From assembly GCA_021785115.1 (NCBI GenBank), contig JAJYGO010000376.1:1-16570 (forward strand): a stretch of DNA of 16,570 bases. The letters run 5' to 3'. The notes under the pieces are model-generated. The model made no database searches, had not been told where the DNA came from, and saw only the letters and a program-made list of their open reading frames with translations. How positions within the stretch are numbered: the first letter of the stretch is position 1; each line of letters opens with the position of its first letter. This stretch comes from Chloroflexota bacterium. Its GTDB lineage: Bacteria; Chloroflexota; Limnocylindria; Limnocylindrales; CSP1-4. The position numbers were made by a program, and so were the translations under genes. Shown here one piece after another: positions 7,367 through 14,421 of this stretch.

Positions 7367-7660
7367 TCAGGCGTCCCAGCGGGACGCTTCGTCCAGCTCC
7401 TCGAGCCGGTCGATCAGCCGCTCGATCCCCGACTCGTCGGCCAGCACGCGGTCGACACCGACGATCCCCCCGGTCAGGATGCCCCGCAGCAGCGGGTCGA
7501 AGAAGAGCATCGCCTGGCCGCCCAGGGGCCGGTACGGCCGGCTCGCCTCGAGGAACAGCACCATGGGGGTGGCCATCCCGCGCAGCTGCACCTCGCGCGC
7601 GACGGCGTCCACCAGCTCGTCCTGGACCTCGTCACCGGGGCCCGCGCGTGTCCCGCTCAT
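7367..7660 (-). CDS. small uncharacterised 97-residue protein
   Basis: I do not recognise a named family. The protein has a polar N-terminal helix-like stretch (about 10-27), a moderately hydrophobic middle with conserved-looking residues, PMVLFLEASRPYRPLGGQAM (about 32-51) and LFFDPLLRGILTGGIVG, and an amphipathic C-terminal helix, GIERLIDRLEELDEASR. There is no signal peptide, and the hydrophobic part is broken by charged and proline residues, so a soluble protein-interaction role seems likelier than a membrane one. The ATG at 7660 overlaps the macro-domain gene's stop by 4 bases (ATGA). The well-formed hydrophobic pattern and the tight overlap argue for a real gene. Confidence 0.8.
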   Translation of the reverse strand: MSGTRAGPGDEVQDELVDAVAREVQLRGMATPMVLFLEASRPYRPLGGQAMLFFDPLLRGILTGGIVGVDRVLADESGIERLIDRLEELDEASRWDA

Positions 7661-8340
7661 GCGCGTCGCTCCGGATCGTGCACACCCGGGGCCGCTGCGG
7701 GGCGCGGGGCGTCCCGCCCCGCGGGCTCCGGAGCGCCGGCGCCCGGCCCGGCGCCATCGGGCCCCACGGCCTGCGGATCCATGACCCCGACCAGGCCGGC
7801 GTATGCGCCCGGGACCACCGGGACGGCGCGGGGCTCGCGCTGTCGCTCCAGCTCTGCCTGGAAGGTGTCGTACGTGTGGGTTCCCCGGAGCGCGAGGACC
7901 ACGTCCTGCAGCGAGCTGCAGCCCGGCAGGGTCTCCCGGACGGCCCGAAGCATGATCTCCGCGCACGCCTCCAGCGTGACGCCGCCCACCGGCGAGCCCA
8001 TCGCCGGGAACGCCACGACCCGCAGGCCCATCCCGTCCGCCAGGCGCACGGCGGAGCGGGTGGCGGCATCGATCGCCTCGGCGCTCGTGCGCCGGTCGAC
8101 CACCAGCGAGACGGCGTGGATCACGTACCGGCAGGGCAGCGTGCCGGCGCCGGTCGCGACGGCCGCGCCGGGGACCTGCTGCCCCTTCGACACCGCCTCG
8201 AACTCGATCCCGTGGCCGCCGCGCTGCTTGATCGCCGCCGCGGCACCTGCGGTCATCCAGAGCGTCGGCGTCGCCGGCACCACGATCGCGTCGACCTCCA
8301 GGTCGCCGATGTCGCCGTTCCAGAGCCGGATCCCGCTCAT
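7657..8340 (-). CDS. macro-domain (ADP-ribose-binding type) protein with altered first loop
   Basis: Macro domains bind ADP-ribose, and many remove it from proteins or from O-acetyl-ADP-ribose. Residues 5-135 carry the fold: WNGDIGDLEVDAIVVPATPT (7-26), LWMTAGAAAAIKQRGG (27-42), RYVIHAVSL (71-79) and the second loop VVAFPAMGSPVGGVTLEACA (108-127). The usual NxAN of the first loop, whose asparagines touch the ribose and support catalysis, is VPAT here, while the second, phosphate-binding loop is intact. The protein may therefore bind a ligand without hydrolysing it. Residues about 185-227 are a Pro/Gly/Ala-rich tail. The ATG at 8340 overlaps the alr stop, and its own stop overlaps the next start, both as ATGA. 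Confidence 0.88.
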   Translation of the reverse strand: MSGIRLWNGDIGDLEVDAIVVPATPTLWMTAGAAAAIKQRGGHGIEFEAVSKGQQVPGAAVATGAGTLPCRYVIHAVSLVVDRRTSAEAIDAATRSAVRLADGMGLRVVAFPAMGSPVGGVTLEACAEIMLRAVRETLPGCSSLQDVVLALRGTHTYDTFQAELERQREPRAVPVVPGAYAGLVGVMDPQAVGPDGAGPGAGAPEPAGRDAPRPAAAPGVHDPERRA

Positions 8341-9662
8341 CTCGCCCCCGCACCCTGCCGACGGACCTCGCCGGCGAGCGTCCGAACGCTCTGCACTGCG
8401 CCGCCCGCATCGTACACGCGGGGCAGGCGCGATGCCATTGCCGTGACGATCTCCCACGGGATCGTGGTGCGCGCACGCGCCAGTTCCAGCGCGTCGATCC
8501 GCTCGGGGCCCTGCGCGCCGAGCAGGACGAACTCGTCCTCCAGGCCGACACCGGGAACGTCCGTGACATCGGCGGCGACGGCGTCCATGGCGACGCTCCC
8601 GATCAGCGGGACCCGCCGGCCCCGGACCAGGGCGCTGGTCCTGCCGGCCGACGCGTAGGGCCATCCGTCGCCATATCCGACGGGAAGCGTGGCCACGCGG
8701 GAGGGGCGTGCCGCGCGCCAGCGCGACCCGTACCCGACCCCCTCCCCCGGCGCCACCTCCGTGACGCGCAGCGGCCGGGCGTGCAGCGACATGGCCGGCC
8801 GGAGCTCTTCCGCGGCGAAACGGGCGTCGGGGGCGACCGGGAACCCGGCCGGCAGGAGGCCGTACGTCGAGAGACCCAGGCGAACCATCTCCAGCTGGGG
8901 GCCGGTGCGGGCCAGGAGCCCGCCCGTCGCGGACGCGTGCCGTCGCAGGTGGCCCAGGCCCGTGTTCCGCATCGCCTCCCAGGCCTGCCGGAAGCGGACC
9001 GTCTGTCGTGCCGACGCCTCCGCGTCGTCCGCGCTCGCCAGGTGGGTCCACGTCCCCACCAGCTCGACCCCCGGGACCGCGGCCAGCCGGCGGGCCGCCT
9101 CCGCCGCCCGTTCGGGCGCGAACCCCGCCCGTCCCAGGCCGCTGTCGACCTCGACGTGGACCCGCAGGGTGCCGGCCGCCGGCCTGACGGCAGCGGCCAT
9201 CCGTTCGATCGCCCCCTCCTCCGCCACGGTGACCTCCACGCCCGCCTGCGCCAGCGCGGGGAGCGCGTCGAGCGGGGGCTGGAAGAGGAGCAGCACGGGG
9301 GGTCCAGGCCGGGACGCCGCGACGGCCAGTGCCTCGTCCAGGGTGGCGACGCAGAGCTGGTCCGCGCCCGCCGTCGCGAAGGCACGCGCGACCGGCAGCA
9401 GGCCGTGGCCGTACGCGTCCGCCTTGACGACGGCCGCCAGGCGCACGCCGGGATCGAGGAGCGAGCGCAGCGTCCGCACGTTGTGCGCCAGCGCGTCGAG
9501 GCTCACCTCGAGCCAGGCCGTCCTGGGGAGGGCGGGGAGCCCCGCTTCGCGCAGGCGGGTCTCGATCGGCTGCCGGGGGATCGGCTGCGCCGGCCCGGTC
9601 TGCGCGGGGATCGGCCCGGCGGACTCCGGCCGCCCGGGGATCGGCTGCGCCGGCCCGCTCAC
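8337..9662 (-). CDS. alr: alanine racemase
   Basis: Alr is the PLP enzyme that interconverts L- and D-alanine and supplies D-alanine for peptidoglycan. Residues 49-65 hold AWLEVSLDALAHNVRTL, followed by AAVVKADAYGHG with the PLP lysine K80. VHVEVDSGLGRAGF and the catalytic tyrosine in GEGVGYGSRW (Y311) come next, with PVGYGDGWPY and IGSVAMDAV near the end. The last motif is usually GRxxMDQ, so the Arg and Gln are replaced while Met-Asp is kept. The 441 residues exceed the usual 360-390 because of a roughly 45-residue Pro-rich N-terminus made of 10-residue PIP repeats. The GTG at 9662 overlaps the upstream stop by 4 bases. Placement after acpS and the NAD(P)HX dehydratase is a known bacterial arrangement. 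Confidence 0.96.
   Translation of the reverse strand: MSGPAQPIPGRPESAGPIPAQTGPAQPIPRQPIETRLREAGLPALPRTAWLEVSLDALAHNVRTLRSLLDPGVRLAAVVKADAYGHGLLPVARAFATAGADQLCVATLDEALAVAASRPGPPVLLLFQPPLDALPALAQAGVEVTVAEEGAIERMAAAVRPAAGTLRVHVEVDSGLGRAGFAPERAAEAARRLAAVPGVELVGTWTHLASADDAEASARQTVRFRQAWEAMRNTGLGHLRRHASATGGLLARTGPQLEMVRLGLSTYGLLPAGFPVAPDARFAAEELRPAMSLHARPLRVTEVAPGEGVGYGSRWRAARPSRVATLPVGYGDGWPYASAGRTSALVRGRRVPLIGSVAMDAVAADVTDVPGVGLEDEFVLLGAQGPERIDALELARARTTIPWEIVTAMASRLPRVYDAGGAVQSVRTLAGEVRRQGAGAR
9576..9657 (-). repeat. 30-bp-period repeat encoding PIP decapeptides at the alr N-terminus
   Basis: GGGGATCGGC occurs at 9576, 9606 and 9636, exactly 30 bases apart, and a 22-base block is identical at 9576-9597 and 9636-9657. 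A partial copy (GATCGGC) lies at 9564. In the alr frame this gives Pro-Ile-Pro at residues 7-9, 17-19 and 27-29. The repeat keeps frame, as expected if it arose by slippage or unequal exchange within the coding sequence. Confidence 0.8.
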
Positions 9663-10624
9663 GGAGTCTCCTCCCGCAGGGCGAACCCGACCCGTCGGTG
9701 ACTGCCCGAATGGCGGTCGCGCAGCCGGGACAGCCGGTGCCGCACGTGGGCGATCTCGCCGGGGAGATCCGACGCCAGCAGCCCGCTGTCCCCCAGCCGG
9801 TCGCGGATGGCGTCGCCCGCGGCTCCGTGCAGGTAGACACCGACACGCGCCGCGGTGTACGGGTCGAGCCCCTGCCCCAGCAGCGCGCCGATGGTCCCGG
9901 CCAGCACGTCGCCGGTGCCACCCGTGCCGAGTGCCGGGTTCTCGAACGGCGCGCGAGCGGCCGCGCCGTTCGGATCCGCCACGACCGTGCGCGCCCCCTT
10001 GAGCACGACCACCTGTCCCCATGCCGACGCCGCGTCCCGTGCAGCCCGCTCGCGCGCGGCGTCGTCGCCCGAGAGGTCGCCCGCGACGCCGGGCAGCATG
10101 CGCCGGAACTCGCCGGGATGCGGCGTCAGGACGCAGCGCCGCGCGACCCGGTCCGGCCAGCCGGCGGCGCGCGAGAGCGCGTTCAGCGCCTCCGCATCGA
10201 CCACCGCCGGCGCCCCGGCCGCCGCGAGGAGGCCGGTCACCAGCGCGTCCGTCGCCGATGAACCGTGGAGCCCCGGCCCCACCACCAGCGCGTCATGGGG
10301 CAGCGAGCCGATCCGCTCGAGCGCGGCGCCGGGATCCACCTCGAACGGTGCCCGTTCCGGGAGGCCCGCCGTGATCACCTCCACGAACCGGCCCGCCACG
10401 ATCGGCTGGAGGGAGGCCGGCACCGCGAGGGTGACCAGGCCCGCACCGGCACGTCCCGCCGCGTGGCTTGCCAGGAGCCCGGCCCCGGCGTAGTCCAGCG
10501 ATCCCGCCACCAGCAGGACGCGCCCGTTGTCGCCCTTGTGGGCGCGCGGCTCGCGACGCGGCAGCAGCCCCGCCACCAGCGCATCGGTCAGCTCCTCGAT
10601 CGGGGTGCCCCCGCCGGCGGTCAC
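9659..10624 (-). CDS. nnrD: ADP-dependent (S)-NAD(P)H-hydrate dehydratase
   Basis: This cytosolic repair enzyme converts the damaged hydrate NAD(P)HX back to NAD(P)H using ADP. The ribokinase-like domain shows HKGDNGRVLLVAGS (about 29-42), AGAGLVTLAVP, VVGPGLHGSS, LTPHPGEFRRML and the catalytic NPALGTGGTGDVLAG, all typical. Many bacteria fuse this domain to an N-terminal NAD(P)HX epimerase; here only the dehydratase is present (321 residues). I chose the GTG at 10624, which has AGGGG 9 bases upstream and lies 16 bases after the acpS stop. A GTG at 10666 would add 14 residues and overlap acpS. The stop overlaps the alr start by 4 bases. Confidence 0.93.
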   Translation of the reverse strand: MTAGGGTPIEELTDALVAGLLPRREPRAHKGDNGRVLLVAGSLDYAGAGLLASHAAGRAGAGLVTLAVPASLQPIVAGRFVEVITAGLPERAPFEVDPGAALERIGSLPHDALVVGPGLHGSSATDALVTGLLAAAGAPAVVDAEALNALSRAAGWPDRVARRCVLTPHPGEFRRMLPGVAGDLSGDDAARERAARDAASAWGQVVVLKGARTVVADPNGAAARAPFENPALGTGGTGDVLAGTIGALLGQGLDPYTAARVGVYLHGAAGDAIRDRLGDSGLLASDLPGEIAHVRHRLSRLRDRHSGSHRRVGFALREETP

Positions 10625-10633
10625 GTCCCGTCG

Positions 10634-10638
10634 CCCCT
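10634..10638 (-). promoter_or_regulatory. Shine-Dalgarno-like AGGGG for the NAD(P)HX dehydratase
   Basis: AGGGG lies 9 bases before the GTG at 10624. It supports this start over the GTG at 10666. Confidence 0.45.
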
Positions 10639-10640
10639 GC

Positions 10641-11219
10641 TCACGCCCGGCCCTCCGTGTGTGCACCGGGTCCCGTCCGGCCGGTCTCCCCGCGCAGCTC
10701 GTCCGCCAGGCCGCGGATCCGCTCCAGCCGTCCCATCAGCCGGCGCTCGCGCTCGTCGAGACGCTCCTCGATGTCCGGCGGGAAGAGGAACGCGCCGCCT
10801 TCGGTCCGCACCCCGGACGCGACCGCCACCGCGTACTCGCGCTCGTGGGTGATGGACAGGGCGATGGTGCCCATGCCGAGCTGGGCGGCCCGTGCGCGGG
10901 CACGGCCGGAGAGGCGCACCGCCGGCTGGCCCGTGGGGAGGCGCACCACCTCGATGTCGCGCCACCCGACGCCCCGCACGCCGAGGCCGAGAACCTTGCT
11001 GACGGCCTCCTTCGCGGCCCAGCGCCCGGCCAGACGCTCGGCGTTCGTCCGCACGTAGGCGGCCTCGTCGGGCGTCAGCACCCGCCGCGTGAACCGGGGC
11101 CCGTACCGCGCGAGCGCCTCCCGGATCCGCGAGACGCGGATGATGTCGACCCCCAGCTCGGTCGTCGCCGGGCCCGCGCCGCCCGCCGCGGGCACGTTTG
11201 CCGCGACCCCATCCACCAT
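10641..11219 (-). CDS. acpS: holo-[acyl-carrier-protein] synthase
   Basis: AcpS transfers 4'-phosphopantetheine from CoA to acyl carrier protein, activating fatty-acid synthesis. Family motifs are LGVDIIRVSRI (22-32, with the metal-binding Asp25), RRVLTPDEAAY (45-55), RLAGRWAAKEAVSKVLGLG (62-80, with Glu71), GWRDIEVVRL (85-94) and LSITHEREYAVAVA (121-134). AcpS is normally about 120-130 residues; this one has 192. It carries about 20 extra residues before the domain and about 55 after, with a heptad-like charged helix EERLDERERRLMGRLERI (about 151-168). The ATG at 11219 has AGGAG 6 bases upstream, overlapping the glmS stop, so the start is well supported. Confidence 0.94.
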   Translation of the reverse strand: MVDGVAANVPAAGGAGPATTELGVDIIRVSRIREALARYGPRFTRRVLTPDEAAYVRTNAERLAGRWAAKEAVSKVLGLGVRGVGWRDIEVVRLPTGQPAVRLSGRARARAAQLGMGTIALSITHEREYAVAVASGVRTEGGAFLFPPDIEERLDERERRLMGRLERIRGLADELRGETGRTGPGAHTEGRA

Positions 11220-11225
11220 CCCGCG

Positions 11226-11230
11226 CTCCT
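11226..11230 (-). promoter_or_regulatory. Shine-Dalgarno AGGAG for acpS, overlapping the glmS stop
   Basis: AGGAG begins inside the glmS TAG and lies 6 bases from the acpS ATG. It is one of the two strong ribosome binding sites in the window. Confidence 0.7.
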
Positions 11231-13055
11231 ACTCGACCGTCACCGATTTCGCCAGGTTGCGCGGCTGGTCCACGTCCGTGCCCCGGGCCACGGCCATGTG
11301 GTAGGCGAACAGCTGGAGGGGAATGACCGCCAGGATCGGGCTGAGCGCCTCGAGCGTGTCCGGCACCGGGAAGACGTCGTCGGCGTAGCGGTCGGCCTCG
11401 CGGTCCCCCTCGGTCGCCACCGCGATCACGCGCGCGTCCCGTGCCCGGCCCTCCATGACGTTGCTGACCAGCTTCTCGTGCACCGACGAACGGGTGGCCA
11501 CCGCCACCAGCGGCACCTCCGCGTCGAGGAGCGAGATGGGACCGTGCTTGAGCTCGCCGGCGGCGTAGCCCTCGGCGTGGGTGTAGCTGACCTCCTTCAG
11601 CTTCAGGGCGCCTTCCAGCGCCGCGGGGTAGCTCACGCCGCGCCCGACGAACATGAAGCCGTGGCTGTTGACGTACCGCCGGGCCGTCGCGCGGATCCGG
11701 TCGTCCAGCTCCAGGACGCGGCGCGCCTGTCCCGGCAGCGCGCGCAGGGCTGCCGCCAGCCGCCGTTCCTCGGCGGGATCGAGCCGCCCCCGGGCACGCG
11801 CCAGCGCCGCGGCGAGGATGACCAGCACGGTGACCTGTGCCACGAAGGTCTTGGTCGCCGCCACGGCGATCTCGGGGCCGGCCTGCAGGAAGCAGACCGC
11901 GTCGGCCTCGCGCGTCAGCGCGGACCCGACCGTGTTGGTGACGGCCACCACCGCGCAGCCCCGCTCCCGGGCGAGCCGCGTGGCCGCCAGCGTGTCGGCC
12001 GTCTCGCCGGACTGGCTGACCGCCACCACCAGGGTGCCCTCGTCGAGCGGCGGGGGCGCGTAGCGGAACTCCGAGCCAACCGTGACGCGGGCGGGGATCC
12101 CGGCCCAGGCCTCCACCAGGTGCGCCCCCGCCATGCTGGCGTAGGCCGCGGTGCCGCAGGCGACGAACTCGACCCGTGACGCCTGCGCCAGGCGCTCGGC
12201 CAGCGGGGCCACCTCGTCGAGCACGATGGACTCGCCGATCACGCGCCCGGTGATGGCGGCGCGGATCGCGTCGGGCTGCTCGTGCATCTCCTTGAGCATG
12301 AAGTGGGGGTAGCCGCCCTTCTCCGCCGCCTCGACCGTCCAGTCGACGACGTGGATCTCGCGTTCCCGCGGCGCCCCGTCGAGACCGGTGATCCGCACCG
12401 AGCCGGCGCCCAGGTCCGCCACGTCGCCCTCCTCCAGGAAGACGACACGGTTGGTGTGCGCGAGCACCGCCGCCACGTCCGACGCGACGAAGTTCTCGCC
12501 GTCGCCGACCCCCACGATCAGCGGGACGTTCATGCGGGCCCCGATGAGGCGGCCCGGCTCGCGGCGGTCGAGGACGACCAGGGCGTACGCGCCGGAGACC
12601 CGTCGCAGCGCCGCGCGCACGGCATCCCCGATGTCGCCCGCGTACGCCTCCTCCACCAGGTGCGCCAGCGCCTCCGTGTCCGTCTCGGAGGTGAGCCGGT
12701 GGCCGCGTGCCTCCAGGCCGTCGCGCAGCTCGCGGAAGTTCTCGATGATCCCGTTGTGGACCACCACGATGTCCCCGGTGCAGTCGGCGTGGGGATGGGC
12801 GTTCAGATCGTTCGGGCGGCCGTGGGTGGCCCACCGCGTGTGGGCGAGCCCGACGGCCGCCGAGGGCAGGCTGTCGCCCATCGCCGTGCGCAGGTTCGCC
12901 AGCTTGCCGGCCTTCTTCTCGACGAAGACCGACCCGTCCGAGCGGACGAGCGCGATGCCGGCCGAGTCGTAGCCGCGGTACTCCAGGCGCGCCAGCCCCT
13001 CGAGCAGGATGGGCGCCGCCTCCCGGGGGCCGATGTATCCGACGATCCCGCACAT
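11229..13055 (-). CDS. glmS: glutamine--fructose-6-phosphate aminotransferase (isomerizing)
   Basis: GlmS makes glucosamine-6-phosphate from fructose-6-phosphate and glutamine, the entry step to UDP-GlcNAc. The 608 residues match the usual length. The N-terminal glutaminase begins MCGIVGYIG, with Cys2 becoming the nucleophile after Met removal, and carries HTRWATHG (72-79) and HNGIIENF (100-107). Two SIS domains follow, with VAVSQSGETADTLAA, VSYPAALEGALKLKE and HAEGYAAGELKHGPISLL. The end, PRNLAKSVTVE, is the canonical GlmS C-terminus. The ATG at 13055 has GGGAGGG 7 bases upstream. The 23 bases between glmM and glmS leave no room for a glmS ribozyme. Confidence 0.98.
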   Translation of the reverse strand: MCGIVGYIGPREAAPILLEGLARLEYRGYDSAGIALVRSDGSVFVEKKAGKLANLRTAMGDSLPSAAVGLAHTRWATHGRPNDLNAHPHADCTGDIVVVHNGIIENFRELRDGLEARGHRLTSETDTEALAHLVEEAYAGDIGDAVRAALRRVSGAYALVVLDRREPGRLIGARMNVPLIVGVGDGENFVASDVAAVLAHTNRVVFLEEGDVADLGAGSVRITGLDGAPREREIHVVDWTVEAAEKGGYPHFMLKEMHEQPDAIRAAITGRVIGESIVLDEVAPLAERLAQASRVEFVACGTAAYASMAGAHLVEAWAGIPARVTVGSEFRYAPPPLDEGTLVVAVSQSGETADTLAATRLARERGCAVVAVTNTVGSALTREADAVCFLQAGPEIAVAATKTFVAQVTVLVILAAALARARGRLDPAEERRLAAALRALPGQARRVLELDDRIRATARRYVNSHGFMFVGRGVSYPAALEGALKLKEVSYTHAEGYAAGELKHGPISLLDAEVPLVAVATRSSVHEKLVSNVMEGRARDARVIAVATEGDREADRYADDVFPVPDTLEALSPILAVIPLQLFAYHMAVARGTDVDQPRNLAKSVTVE

Positions 13056-13062
13056 CCGACTG

Positions 13063-13069
13063 CCCTCCC
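13063..13069 (-). promoter_or_regulatory. Shine-Dalgarno GGGAGGG for glmS
   Basis: GGGAGGG lies 7 bases before the glmS ATG, in the 23-base gap after glmM. It confirms the start and suggests strong independent initiation within the operon. Confidence 0.65.
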
Positions 13070-13078
13070 GTCCCCGCG

Positions 13079-14419
13079 TCAGGCGGGCTGGTTGAGACGT
13101 TCCCCGGCCAGCACCGCGAGCTGGTCGGCCAGGGCCGAGACATGCCCCTCGTGCTCGCCCTCGACCATGATGCGCAGCACCGGCTCGGTGCCGGACGGCC
13201 GGACCAGGACGCGTCCGCCCTCGGACAGCTCGGCCTCCGCCGACCGGATCGCGGCGACGAGCACCGGGTCGGCGTCCCACTGGTCCTTGTGCCGCACCCG
13301 TACGCTGCGCTGCTGCTGAGGGTACAGCGGGATCGCGTCGGCCAGCTCGGAGAGCGGCCGGCCGCGTCGCGCCAGGATCCCGAGCACCTCCAGCGCGGTG
13401 ACGATCCCGTCGCCCGCGTGGGTGTGCTCGGCCACGATCACGTGGCCGCTCTTCTCGCCGCCCAGCCCCGCGCCCGAGACGAGCATGGCGTCGAGGATGT
13501 ACTTGTCGCCGACCGGCGTGCGCACGATGCGCCCGCCGGCCCGCTGGACCGCCGACACCAGGCCGCCGTTGGAGAGGACGCTGACCACGACGGTGCTGCC
13601 GGCGAGGGCGCGACGCCCCATCCGGTCGAGGGCGATCAGGCCGATCAGCCGGTCCCCGTCCACCACCTGTCCCCGCTCGTCCACCGCCACGCAGCGATCG
13701 GCGTCGCCGTCCAGCGCGAACCCGACGTCGGCGCCGACCTCGGCCACCCGCGCCGCCAGCGACTCGGGATGGGTGGCGCCGCAGTCCTGGTTGATGTTCA
13801 CGCCGTCGGGATCGTCGTGGATGGCGCCCACGCTGGCCCCGCTCGAGGCGAGGATCCGTTCTGCCACCGGGCAGCCCGACCCGTTGGCGCAATCCACGAC
13901 CACCCGCAGGTCGTTGCGGCTGTGCTGCGCGAGGCCGACCCGGTGGGCCACGTAGCGCTCCAGCAGGTCGCGGGCGTCCACCTCGCGGCCGATCCCGGCG
14001 TTGGTGGGTCCGGAGAGTTCGTCGGCGCGCCAGATGAGCGTGTCGAGCTCATCCTCCAGCGCGTCGTCGAGCTTGATCCCACGATGATCGAGGACCTTGA
14101 GCCCGTTGTCATCCGCCGGGTTGTGCGACGCCGACACCACGATCCCGGCCGCGAAGCCGCCGGCCCCGGCCAGGTGGGCCAGCGCGGGCGTGGGCAGCAC
14201 CCCGGCCCGATGCACGTCGACGCCCATCGAGGTCGCCCCGGCCACGATCGCCGAGGCGAGCATGTCGCCGGAGCGCCGCGTGTCCTGTCCGAGGACGATG
14301 GGGCCCCGCCCGCTCGCGAGCAGGTGCGCGGTCGCGCGGCCCAGCGCGTAGGCGAGGGTCGGCTTCAGGTCCACGTTCGCGACGCCGCGAATCCCGTCGG
14401 TGCCGAAGAGGCGGGCCAT
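13079..14419 (-). CDS. glmM: phosphoglucosamine mutase
   Basis: GlmM converts glucosamine-6-phosphate to glucosamine-1-phosphate, the substrate of GlmU. The 446 residues carry LFGTDGIRGVAN at the start, the phosphoserine loop VVSASHNPADDNGLK (Ser98 is the likely phosphorylated residue), the metal-binding LDGDADRC (236-243), GGEKSGHV (320-327) and the phosphate-binding VRPSGTEPVLRIM (406-418). The ATG at 14419 follows the ybbR stop by 2 bases. GlmM of Firmicutes binds CdaA/CdaR and restrains c-di-AMP synthesis. The neighbouring cdaA and ybbR make the same circuit plausible here, as an inference from gene order. Confidence 0.98.
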   Translation of the reverse strand: MARLFGTDGIRGVANVDLKPTLAYALGRATAHLLASGRGPIVLGQDTRRSGDMLASAIVAGATSMGVDVHRAGVLPTPALAHLAGAGGFAAGIVVSASHNPADDNGLKVLDHRGIKLDDALEDELDTLIWRADELSGPTNAGIGREVDARDLLERYVAHRVGLAQHSRNDLRVVVDCANGSGCPVAERILASSGASVGAIHDDPDGVNINQDCGATHPESLAARVAEVGADVGFALDGDADRCVAVDERGQVVDGDRLIGLIALDRMGRRALAGSTVVVSVLSNGGLVSAVQRAGGRIVRTPVGDKYILDAMLVSGAGLGGEKSGHVIVAEHTHAGDGIVTALEVLGILARRGRPLSELADAIPLYPQQQRSVRVRHKDQWDADPVLVAAIRSAEAELSEGGRVLVRPSGTEPVLRIMVEGEHEGHVSALADQLAVLAGERLNQPA

Positions 14420-14421
14420 GC

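Noticed and set aside
5304..7784. 826-residue plus-strand reading frame, and many other long plus-strand frames
   Set aside because: They are Arg/Ser/Pro-rich, lack any family motif, and lie opposite genes with clear motifs. Stop codons are rare in all frames at this GC content.
13056..13078. glmS ribozyme or riboswitch before glmS
   Set aside because: Only 23 bases separate glmM and glmS, filled by a Shine-Dalgarno sequence.
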